A DNA stretch of 42,484 nucleotides from assembly GCA_018242045.1 (NCBI GenBank), contig JAFECR010000023.1, positions 124,890-167,373 of the forward strand, read 5' to 3'. Below, in pieces: positions 6,912 through 13,355 of the stretch. Source of the DNA: Pseudomonadota bacterium. Lineage in GTDB: Bacteria; Pseudomonadota; Gammaproteobacteria; Berkiellales; Berkiellaceae. The notes under the pieces were generated by a model, which ran no database searches, was not told the origin of the DNA, and saw nothing but the letters and a program-made list of their open reading frames with translations. How positions within the stretch are numbered: the first letter of the stretch is position 1; each line of letters opens with the position of its first letter. The position numbers and the translations under genes are program-made.

Positions 6912-7847
6912 TTATTCCTTGGCTTTGGCTTTGGCTTTTTGTTTAGTAATATCTAAATAAACATCTTGCATGCGTTGTTTTTGTTCTTGCACGCTGATGA
7001 TCGGCAGTTGTTTTTCAATCAAGGTTTTGAGTAATTGTTGCTGAGATTGTTGGTTTCCTTGAAGTTCAAGGATGACTGTCTGTTTTTCATAAGATTTAAC
7101 ATTAACGTCGCTAAGCGATTGTATCACTGGCATATGTAAAGCGACGTCTTCAGAAAATTCAACTTTAAGCGTTATTTTGTTGTTGGTAGATTGGTGATCT
7201 GTTAAGCCACATTGTTTGACTAATAAGCCTTCATCTAACACAATCATGTGTGATGAATAGTCTTCTAACTCAGAAAGAATATGAGAAGAAACAATAATGG
7301 TCATTCCTTCTTTTTGAAGTTGAATAAGCATTTGCGAAAGGTGAAATCTTGCCTCGGGATCTAAGCCTGCAGAAGGTTCATCAAGCAACAGGATTTTTGG
7401 GCGATGAATCAGGGTTTGTGCTATGGCTAGCCTTTGACGTAAACCTCGAGATAACTTTCCTGCAGCCACATCACGGTATTCCCAGATATCAAGTCGCTTA
7501 GCTGTCTCTTTGACCTGCTTGTCAATGTTATCCTCACAATGATGACTCCAAGCAAAGAAAGTCAAATTTTGAGTTACAGTCAATTCATCGTATAAGCCAT
7601 AGAAATCTGAAAGGTAGCTACATACTTCATGAATTTGGCGCGAGAAGCGATCTGTTTCCCAACCATCTATTTTGATACTACCATGCAAGGGACGATCAAG
7701 TGCTGCTAAGCATCGCAATAAAGTTGTTTTTCCAGCGCCATTGGGGCCTACTAGAGCCGTAATTGTATTTGGTGTTATGGTAAAAGATACGTGATCTAGG
7801 GCGCGCTTTCCTGGATAATCGAAGCAGAGATCTTTGACTTCAATCAT
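6912..7847 (-). CDS. ABC transporter ATP-binding protein (CcmA/NatA type)
   Basis: This 311-residue ATPase has Walker A GPNGAGKTT (34-42), signature LSRGLRQRLAIAQ near residue 135, Walker B ILLLDEPSAGLDPEA with the catalytic Glu and D-loop, and the switch histidine in IVSSHIL. A C-terminal domain of about 90 residues follows, as in single-domain export ATPases of the CcmA/DrrA/NatA group, ending in a KQKAKAKAKE tail. It is cytoplasmic and energises the permease encoded 4 bases downstream. No substrate-binding protein is nearby, which favours export over import. No strong ribosome-binding site precedes ATG 7847. Confidence 0.93.
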   Translation of the reverse strand: MIEVKDLCFDYPGKRALDHVSFTITPNTITALVGPNGAGKTTLLRCLAALDRPLHGSIKIDGWETDRFSRQIHEVCSYLSDFYGLYDELTVTQNLTFFAWSHHCEDNIDKQVKETAKRLDIWEYRDVAAGKLSRGLRQRLAIAQTLIHRPKILLLDEPSAGLDPEARFHLSQMLIQLQKEGMTIIVSSHILSELEDYSSHMIVLDEGLLVKQCGLTDHQSTNNKITLKVEFSEDVALHMPVIQSLSDVNVKSYEKQTVILELQGNQQSQQQLLKTLIEKQLPIISVQEQKQRMQDVYLDITKQKAKAKAKE

Positions 7848-7928
7848 TAGGATAAATCTTATTTAGTTATAAATCCTAGAAACATTATAGCGGATTATAC
7901 CAGCGAGTGAAATAAGAGGAAAAGTTAT

Positions 7929-8942
7929 ATGGCTAATTCAAGGTTAAAACCAAAACTTTCTGCTATACAGTCGCTAAACTTCGCTAAAGTCAGTGCTTAT
8001 TTTGCTGAAGATGTGAGCAAAGCCATCCTTGGTTTCATCCCTAATGGTTTAAATTTAATCTATGACTTCGTACTAAAATCACTTCCTGTTGTTGGTAAAT
8101 ATTTTGCCCATCCTTGGGCAGAGCAAGTATTGAAACTTTGTTTTGGGATCACCCTTGGACGCGGGCTGGCAGATGATATTGCATATCATATTTTTCGCCC
8201 TTCGGGGTTTGCCATAGGGCTTTTTTTAGGCGCCATGTTGCAAAAGAAGATAGCCTATCATGGGCAAATCGGAAAACTGCTATTTCGATTATCTGGCCAA
8301 ACAGTAGGCGGAGCATTGCTTATTTTAATCGTGTTTACTATTGGCGTTAGGTGGATTGCTAATATTCATCTTGAAACCAAAGTTTACCTTTTGGTGACGT
8401 TGATAGGCGCTTTAATTGGTTTAATGGCAAAAGGCGTATTAATATTAGCGATTAATTCAGTAAATGCAGCCAATGTGGCGGTTATACGAAACAATGCTAA
8501 ACGGGCTAAAGAATTAAATGGTAAATTAAAATTAGCGGCAAAACAAAAAGCCAAAAGCCTTATTTTGATGCAAGCACAAGATATTATACAACAAATGAAT
8601 GGTCCACAATCTCAACAATTTTTGGAATCTTTTTTTGAACAAGCCTTTGATAATATTGCGATTAGCACCTTTCAAAAAATTGATCGTCATTTTAATTACT
8701 TAACCGATAGAGCTTGCCATGGAGATCTGAAGGCTTTGAATCGTATGCAAGATTTGGGCCTTCACTTAACAACAGCGGAAAACAAAAATGCTTTAGATAA
8801 CATGGTAGAAAGAATATTCAACACGAGGGCTATTTTAAAGTTAAAGGATGATGTTGATACGATTTATGATAGATGGCAGTATGCTTATTTGCGCAATGAA
8901 ACGGTTAATCAGGAATATAAGGGTTCCCATTTCCCTGAATAG
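7929..8942 (+). CDS. Membrane protein of unknown function
   Basis: This 337-residue protein matches no family I recognise. It has an amphipathic N-terminal 90 residues, then hydrophobic stretches at about 92-104, 125-145 and 153-178, and then a helical, mostly polar C-terminal half (about 180-337) rich in Lys, Gln and Asn. The layout suggests a membrane hairpin with a long cytoplasmic helical domain. AGAGGA with 8-9 bases of spacing precedes ATG 7929, so the start is well supported. It is divergent from the ABC ATPase gene (81 bases between starts). Its last 38 bases overlap the convergent endonuclease I-like gene. Confidence 0.7.
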   Translation: MANSRLKPKLSAIQSLNFAKVSAYFAEDVSKAILGFIPNGLNLIYDFVLKSLPVVGKYFAHPWAEQVLKLCFGITLGRGLADDIAYHIFRPSGFAIGLFLGAMLQKKIAYHGQIGKLLFRLSGQTVGGALLILIVFTIGVRWIANIHLETKVYLLVTLIGALIGLMAKGVLILAINSVNAANVAVIRNNAKRAKELNGKLKLAAKQKAKSLILMQAQDIIQQMNGPQSQQFLESFFEQAFDNIAISTFQKIDRHFNYLTDRACHGDLKALNRMQDLGLHLTTAENKNALDNMVERIFNTRAILKLKDDVDTIYDRWQYAYLRNETVNQEYKGSHFPE

Positions 8943-9594
8943 CTTTAATTTTTCTATTTTTTTCGCGCTCCCAGGTGGTTGGTGGAAATTGTTGGTGCCA
9001 TCGTAAATAACGTGAAATTTCATTTTCGTCTAAGCTGGTGCGATATGTATCTCTCATATAAAGGTAAGTTCTGGCAATGGCGCCAAGCCTATCTCCCAAA
9101 GTCATAATTATTTTATTTTTTTTATCAACTTCGAAAAGACATTGTTTGGAATGAGGATGGTTGACTATCTCAGCAAAAGCATATTGTCGGCGTTGTTTTT
9201 TAATGAGGATATTTTCTGGCACGAAATTGTGAAGATCTAAACTGGCGAAACGAAAATGACTGTCTATCTTTTGACAGCAACGCAATCCTTTAAAGCTCAA
9301 GCCTTGTTTATTAACGCACAATTTTTGATTAAAGCATTGCAAATTTTTGGCAATTTGCTGATAGGGAACAATAGCCATCCATTGTATGCTATTTGCATTA
9401 GGGCATTTTTGACAAGCACTGATAAGGTTTCCTACTTTATTAAAACGTTGTTCGCAAAAAAAAGTAAAAGGATGATGTTCATAGATCATCAGCAAGTGAG
9501 AAAAAACGGATTGTTTCGTCAATAATGGATTGGGCGCGATGGCATAAATTGTTTGATAATAAAGCAAAGCGATAATGCATAGCACTTTTAACAT
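8905..9594 (-). CDS. Exported endonuclease I homologue with degenerate active site
   Basis: This 229-residue protein has a signal peptide (hydrophobic 1-18, ending IYA) and clear family features of periplasmic endonuclease I (EndA/Vvn). These include DLHNFVP (120-126), RTYLYMRDTY, and the C-terminal block WEREKNRKIKAIQGNGNPY, plus conserved Cys near 61-64, 87 and 93. The catalytic motif EWEHVVP of active enzymes is QWMAIVP here (71-77). The general-base His is Ala and the neighbouring Glu is Met. The NGDR.N segment that supplies a metal-binding Asn reads KKQRRQ. Family knowledge predicts no nuclease activity. The frame is intact and the fold residues are kept, so a non-enzymatic role (DNA binding or inhibitor-like) or early decay are both possible. 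Confidence 0.82.
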   Translation of the reverse strand: MLKVLCIIALLYYQTIYAIAPNPLLTKQSVFSHLLMIYEHHPFTFFCEQRFNKVGNLISACQKCPNANSIQWMAIVPYQQIAKNLQCFNQKLCVNKQGLSFKGLRCCQKIDSHFRFASLDLHNFVPENILIKKQRRQYAFAEIVNHPHSKQCLFEVDKKNKIIMTLGDRLGAIARTYLYMRDTYRTSLDENEISRYLRWHQQFPPTTWEREKNRKIKAIQGNGNPYIPD

Positions 9595-9676
9595 GGCTTA
9601 AGTTCAAATAAATAAATTGGCTTTATACAAAATAAAAGGCTATGCAGCAACTCTTTCCAATTTTAATTGATTGGAA

Positions 9677-10387
9677 TTAATCATCTTGATTAGATTCACC
9701 CTCTTCTTCTTTGGTTTTTCGTGTTCCGCCATGATAAGGCGCAGCACGGGGACGCATAGAAGGTCTTGGGCCTCGTCGGATCTCTTCACCAAAGCCATGT
9801 TTTGAACCGCCGAATTTAGGTGCTTGCGGTATATTTTTTAAAAGGGAATTGACACTTGGTTTTGATATTTGCCATAAGTAACGTCCTGCAGGGGCAGCTT
9901 CAATGTGTTTTTGCAAATGACTTACTTGAATGGTTAAAACATCACAATGGGCATGATTGAGTAAATGATGCGCGGTTGATCCTAAGGAATGGGTATACCC
10001 ACCTATGCCATGGCTGCCAACAACGATCAAATCGCATTGATGTTTTTGGCTAACATCTAAAATGGCATCTTGTGGTGAACCAATTCTAAGGGTTTGTTGG
10101 TTGAATGGAACATCAAGTTGTTCGCACAGCGCATTTAGACTTTTCATAGCCATTTCTTGAGCTTTATTCAGCGCAATTTCTCTATCAGCAAAATGAACCG
10201 TATAGGTCATTGGTGGTTCAATAACATGTAATACCATTAAATTCGCTTGGCAAGCATGGGTTAGTTTTTTCGCTTGGTGGCCGATATATAAACTTTGTGG
10301 GCCAAGATCAGTTGCTAAAATTATTCGTTGATAAACTGTTCCCACGTGATTGGTCCTGCCGTTACATGTTACTGAATCATAACCCAT
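9677..10387 (-). CDS. Universal stress protein (UspA family) with basic C-terminal tail
   Basis: Residues about 17-165 form one Usp domain: RIILATDLG at the first strand, LMVLHVIEP, DLIVVGSHGIGG, and the ATP-binding signature G-x2-G-x9-G-S/T completed by LGSTAHHLL. The family binds ATP and aids stress survival in the cytoplasm. A C-terminal extension of about 65 residues is predicted disordered: RRGPRPSMRPRAAPYHGG, then an acidic end (KEEEGESNQDD). It is not part of the family and could bind nucleic acid. ATG 10387 has AGG 10 bases upstream. A GTG at 10345 with AGGA 8 bases upstream gives MGTVYQRIILATD, closer to typical Usp starts, so the true start is uncertain. The gene is monocistronic. 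Confidence 0.88.
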   Translation of the reverse strand: MGYDSVTCNGRTNHVGTVYQRIILATDLGPQSLYIGHQAKKLTHACQANLMVLHVIEPPMTYTVHFADREIALNKAQEMAMKSLNALCEQLDVPFNQQTLRIGSPQDAILDVSQKHQCDLIVVGSHGIGGYTHSLGSTAHHLLNHAHCDVLTIQVSHLQKHIEAAPAGRYLWQISKPSVNSLLKNIPQAPKFGGSKHGFGEEIRRGPRPSMRPRAAPYHGGTRKTKEEEGESNQDD

Positions 10388-10489
10388 TTAATTTAAACCT
10401 GAAAGTATGATCAACCCGTTGTTTCATTTTTACCTATCACCAAATACCTTGGTTTTATATAATTTTAAGCGATTGAAAGCATTCGACTG

Positions 10490-10569
10490 CTTGAATCCAT
10501 CAGCAAAAATGGCATAATGTAATTAGAGCTTCTTTCGTCGTAGCCCTTGTTCGTCGCAAGGGCTTTTTT
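10490..10569 (+). ncRNA. Orphan intrinsic terminator, possible short transcript
   Basis: A textbook terminator lies here: AGCCCTTG (10542-10549), loop TTCGTCG, CAAGGGCT (10557-10564), then a T-run. No plus-strand gene precedes it; the gene to the left (Usp) is transcribed away. A promoter-like pair, TTGAAT near 10493 and CATAAT near 10515 with about 16-17 bases between, sits just upstream. It would yield an RNA of only about 45-50 nt. The terminator may instead end a longer small RNA, or stop antisense transcription. The rest of the 10388-10781 gap shows no gene, only an AT-rich stretch and a small ATACTG/CAGTAT inverted repeat just before the next start. Confidence 0.4.
10542..10569 (+). terminator. 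Strong Rho-independent terminator
   Basis: There is an eight-base-pair stem, AGCCCTTG/CAAGGGCT, with a seven-base loop, immediately followed by TTTTT. It is oriented to stop plus-strand transcription between the divergent Usp gene and the secreted hypothetical gene. Confidence 0.75.
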
Positions 10570-10781
10570 ATATCAGAAACAAAATTACCCCGCAAAATGA
10601 GCTGCTTATGCTTATAGTTTAACTACCCTAAACTCTTAGATAAACAACCAGCAAACTTTGCTAAATATTTAGACTAAACTATTAGGACGTGAAAAGTGGC
10701 CCCCAACAATGGGCTATAGTAAGTCATTTAATTTTTAGGTATGCTGAATAAATACTGCTTCAGTATATTATGCGAGGTTTT

Positions 10782-11324
10782 ATGAACGCAGTAAAAAACT
10801 TACAAAAAATTGTAACTACTATCGCAGTAGGTTTATTTGTAGGGTCAGTTTTTGCTCAAGCAGCAAAAAATCAACCAGTACTGCCACAATCGCAGATGAG
10901 CGTAAAGCTTAAATCATTAGAAGTGATCAAAACCCAAGAAAAAGGAGGGGATGAGCTTTTTATTAGCATCACGGAATTTCCACTAGGGAAATCTTCAGCC
11001 CATTATCAGATCCCAAGCCCGCCGAGTCATTGGCTTTCAAAATATTTAAATAATGTGAAAGATGTAGTGATCTGGAAAAAACAATCAAATCAATGTGAGC
11101 CTTTAAATTTGCTAATAACCTTAGTCGAAGAGGATTATGCACCTTGGAATTTAGATGATTCCTTAGGCTCGGTTGAATTAAAAATAACGTGCGTGGGCGG
11201 CAAAGCGGTTGAGCAATGGACCATACCTGACAAAGATGCCACAAGGGTTCTTAACGGCCAAGATAATGCATTTATCTTTAATAAAGATAACGCACAATAC
11301 AAAGCAGTTTTTCAATTAGAATAA
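10782..11324 (+). CDS. Exported hypothetical protein
   Basis: This 180-residue protein has a clear signal peptide: basic start MNAVKNLQK, hydrophobic core TTIAVGLFVGSVFA, and probable cleavage after FAQA. The mature part of about 155 residues is mostly beta-strand-like, with one Cys pair (QCEPL and ITCVGG) that could form a disulphide. EEDYAPWNLDDSLGSVELK is the most distinctive stretch. I do not recognise the family. The start was set at ATG 10782 because GAGG precedes it by four bases. An in-frame ATG at 10770 lacks a ribosome-binding site. A periplasmic or secreted location is inferred. Confidence 0.65.
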   Translation: MNAVKNLQKIVTTIAVGLFVGSVFAQAAKNQPVLPQSQMSVKLKSLEVIKTQEKGGDELFISITEFPLGKSSAHYQIPSPPSHWLSKYLNNVKDVVIWKKQSNQCEPLNLLITLVEEDYAPWNLDDSLGSVELKITCVGGKAVEQWTIPDKDATRVLNGQDNAFIFNKDNAQYKAVFQLE

Positions 11325-11342
11325 CTAACTTCAGTAATTTTC

Positions 11343-11496
11343 CCTAAATTCAAAGTGGAAAGAGTTATACTCGTACCAGTTTAAATTTAGGCGAGGCGCC
11401 AAGCGAGCGAATCCCCAGGAATGCACATATTAGTGCATGACTGGGGTGAGTAAGCGCAGGCAACAAAGCATAAGTGTAAACTGGGAAGAGTATACT
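11343..11496 (+). repeat. Interspersed repeat, copy B (full-length form)
   Basis: This 154-base element is bounded by CCTAAATTCAAAGTGGAAAG and CTGGGAAGAGTATA. Its core is a long imperfect hairpin. CCCCAG (11413-11418) pairs with CTGGGG (11441-11446), and ATGCAC (11421-11426) pairs with GTGCAT, separated by ga/ga bulges. The GAGGCGCCAAGCG and GGTGAGTAAGCGCAGGCAA blocks match copy A (minus strand, 453-556), and the CTGGGG.GAG.AAGCG.AGGC block matches the remnant at 38436-38460. It fills most of the 11325-11568 gap. No gene is seen in it. Confidence 0.75.
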
Positions 11497-11568
11497 GTGT
11501 CATTTGCGCTATGAGCGTTAGATCCTACACTAAAAATATCCAATGAATATACTGTGCGAAAATTAACT

Positions 11569-12612
11569 ATGTTAAAACCCAAACGAAATTATTTAGATGC
11601 CTTTGTTACGTTTTTTGTGCAGCGTAAAAAGTTGAAAAGCTTGAAATATAAAAAATTGGGCAGCATAGATGAAAACCAACCTATGGGTGAAGCTGAATTA
11701 ATAGAGAAAGATCTAAGGCAATTTAAGCAAGCTTTAGCAAAGCTTAAATTGTATCACAAAGACAGAAAACTTATGCTTGAGATATTTGATGAAAGTCTTT
11801 ATTACCATCCGCTTTTAAAACATTCCAGCAAACTAATCCAGCAGTTATGTTTTGATCTCTTTAAAAATGAAGGATTCGAGCAACCTTCTGTATTACATGA
11901 CAACGTTCTACCTGAGATTCATACGCTATCTAGTAAGCTATCGACGTACTGTCAGAAAATAGTGCATGATTTTTCTGGTGCTTATCTTGAGTTAAGCAAA
12001 TTAAGAGATTTATTTACAGAGCAAAAAAACTTGTCTCAAAATTATGTTCAGCCTTTAGGTAAAGTATTTTTAACAACCGAACAAACTTTGTTGAAAACAC
12101 CAGCATATTCAAGCTCGATAAGCCAAACGTTGCAACAACTTCATGAAATTCAGACAGTGCTTTCACACTTAAAGACATTGATGACTCGATTAATAGCACC
12201 TTCGGGCGAAAAGCAAAATATTATCTTTGATAATTATCAAGAGATTATTGCTTTGTTAAGCAGAATTACCAATGCATTGTCGGATAATAAATTAAAACTT
12301 CAAGATGTATTAACCCATTTTGAAGATACCCATATAAGCAGCAAGCAAGTCAAAGATCATCTTAATGCGAGTTTGCATGCTCGCATTGGCATGGAACAAG
12401 CCACCAAACGTGGTTATCAATTGAGTAATGCTGCTTATGATAATTTTCAAGTGATTCAAGATAGAATGGATCAATTGCAAGCATTCGTAAAAGAAATACA
12501 ACATAAATCTTCGTTGGCAGTAGCATGTTGGTATCCCATTGCAACAACGTCTGAAATGAATGAACAGAAGAAAAAAGCGGAAGACGTTTTATTTGAAGAA
12601 TTCATTACTTAA
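11569..12612 (+). CDS. Helical hypothetical protein
   Basis: This 347-residue soluble protein has no signal peptide or membrane span. It is rich in Leu, Lys, Gln and Ser, with long amphipathic helical stretches (for example ISQTLQQLHEIQTVLSHLK and DRMDQLQAFVKEIQHK), suggesting coiled coils or a helical bundle. The N-terminal 35 residues are strongly basic (RNYLDAF ... RKKLKSLKYKKLG). I recognise no family. The start is uncertain: ATG 11569 was chosen, a GTG lies in frame at 11554, and neither has a clear ribosome-binding site. It is located just after the repeat copy B and before ampD. An effector-like protein would fit the composition, but nothing shows that directly. Confidence 0.6.
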   Translation: MLKPKRNYLDAFVTFFVQRKKLKSLKYKKLGSIDENQPMGEAELIEKDLRQFKQALAKLKLYHKDRKLMLEIFDESLYYHPLLKHSSKLIQQLCFDLFKNEGFEQPSVLHDNVLPEIHTLSSKLSTYCQKIVHDFSGAYLELSKLRDLFTEQKNLSQNYVQPLGKVFLTTEQTLLKTPAYSSSISQTLQQLHEIQTVLSHLKTLMTRLIAPSGEKQNIIFDNYQEIIALLSRITNALSDNKLKLQDVLTHFEDTHISSKQVKDHLNASLHARIGMEQATKRGYQLSNAAYDNFQVIQDRMDQLQAFVKEIQHKSSLAVACWYPIATTSEMNEQKKKAEDVLFEEFIT

Positions 12613-12705
12613 GCTCGTTTTTCCCTTCCCAAGGGTAGCCACTCAATGCTATAAACTGAAATATCTTTATCAAGCCTCAATATAAGTTATTTATTTAGCA
12701 TTTAT

Positions 12706-13281
12706 ATGATAATTGATCTGCAATCAGGATTAGTAAAAAATATTCCATACTTTCCTTCACCTAACTTCAATGAACGTCCTGCTAATCAAGTCATTGATTT
12801 GTTAGTTATCCATAATATTAGTCTGCCACCAGGTGAATTTGGTGGTGATCATGTGAAAGCCTTTTTTCATAATAAATTAGACATACAAAGTCATCCTTAT
12901 TTTAAAGAAATCGCAAACTTAAAAGTTTCTAGCCATCTATTTATTAGAAGGACAGGCGATATTTTGCAATTTGTCCCACTTACTAAGCGTGCTTGGCATG
13001 CAGGTGAATCAACCTTTAAAGGCAGGAAAAATTGTAATGACTATTCCATTGGTATTGAACTGGAAGGTACAGATAAGATCCCTTATACTGCATTGCAGTA
13101 TGAGAAGCTTACCCAAATTACAGTTGCGATCATGCAGTGCTTTCCACATATTACACCCGATAAGATAGTCGGTCATAGTGACATTGCACCGAGCCGTAAA
13201 ACTGATCCAGGTGCAGCTTTTGATTGGCAACAGTATATGAGTTTAGTTGATAAAATAACTATGAATTATCAATTGAAATAG
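12706..13281 (+). CDS. ampD: 1,6-anhydro-N-acetylmuramyl-L-alanine amidase AmpD
   Basis: This 191-residue cytoplasmic zinc amidase removes stem peptides from anhydro-muropeptides during cell-wall recycling. LLVIHNISLPP contains the first zinc ligand (His36). SSHLFIRRTGDILQFVP and AWHAGES follow as in AmpD/PGRP amidases. GHSDIAPSRKTDPGAAFDW carries the second His, the catalytic Lys and the Asp ligand. There is no signal peptide, which separates it from the periplasmic AmiD. The usual supplier of its substrate, the AmpG permease, is present in this window only as a pseudogene at 40122-40491. Confidence 0.95.
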   Translation: MIIDLQSGLVKNIPYFPSPNFNERPANQVIDLLVIHNISLPPGEFGGDHVKAFFHNKLDIQSHPYFKEIANLKVSSHLFIRRTGDILQFVPLTKRAWHAGESTFKGRKNCNDYSIGIELEGTDKIPYTALQYEKLTQITVAIMQCFPHITPDKIVGHSDIAPSRKTDPGAAFDWQQYMSLVDKITMNYQLK

Positions 13282-13297
13282 TCTTAAAGCTAGGTCG

Positions 13298-13306
13298 TGT
13301 TATAAT
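13298..13306 (+). promoter_or_regulatory. Extended -10 promoter element before aceE
   Basis: TGTTATAAT at 13298-13306 is a perfect extended -10 (TGn plus TATAAT), 50 bases before the aceE start. No good -35 stands at the ideal distance (TTGAAA at 13273 is 22 bases away), which is usual for extended -10 promoters. It would drive the aceE-aceF-lpdA operon. No PdhR-type operator palindrome or pdhR gene was seen. Confidence 0.5.
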
Positions 13307-13355
13307 TTGCCTGATTTAAAATTTTTATACTCTATTTTCAATAAGGAATTGGCAA

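Noticed and set aside
8841..9023. Minus-strand 60-codon frame across the 8905-8942 junction
   Set aside because: It is out of frame with the endonuclease I-like gene, which has strong family motifs through this stretch.
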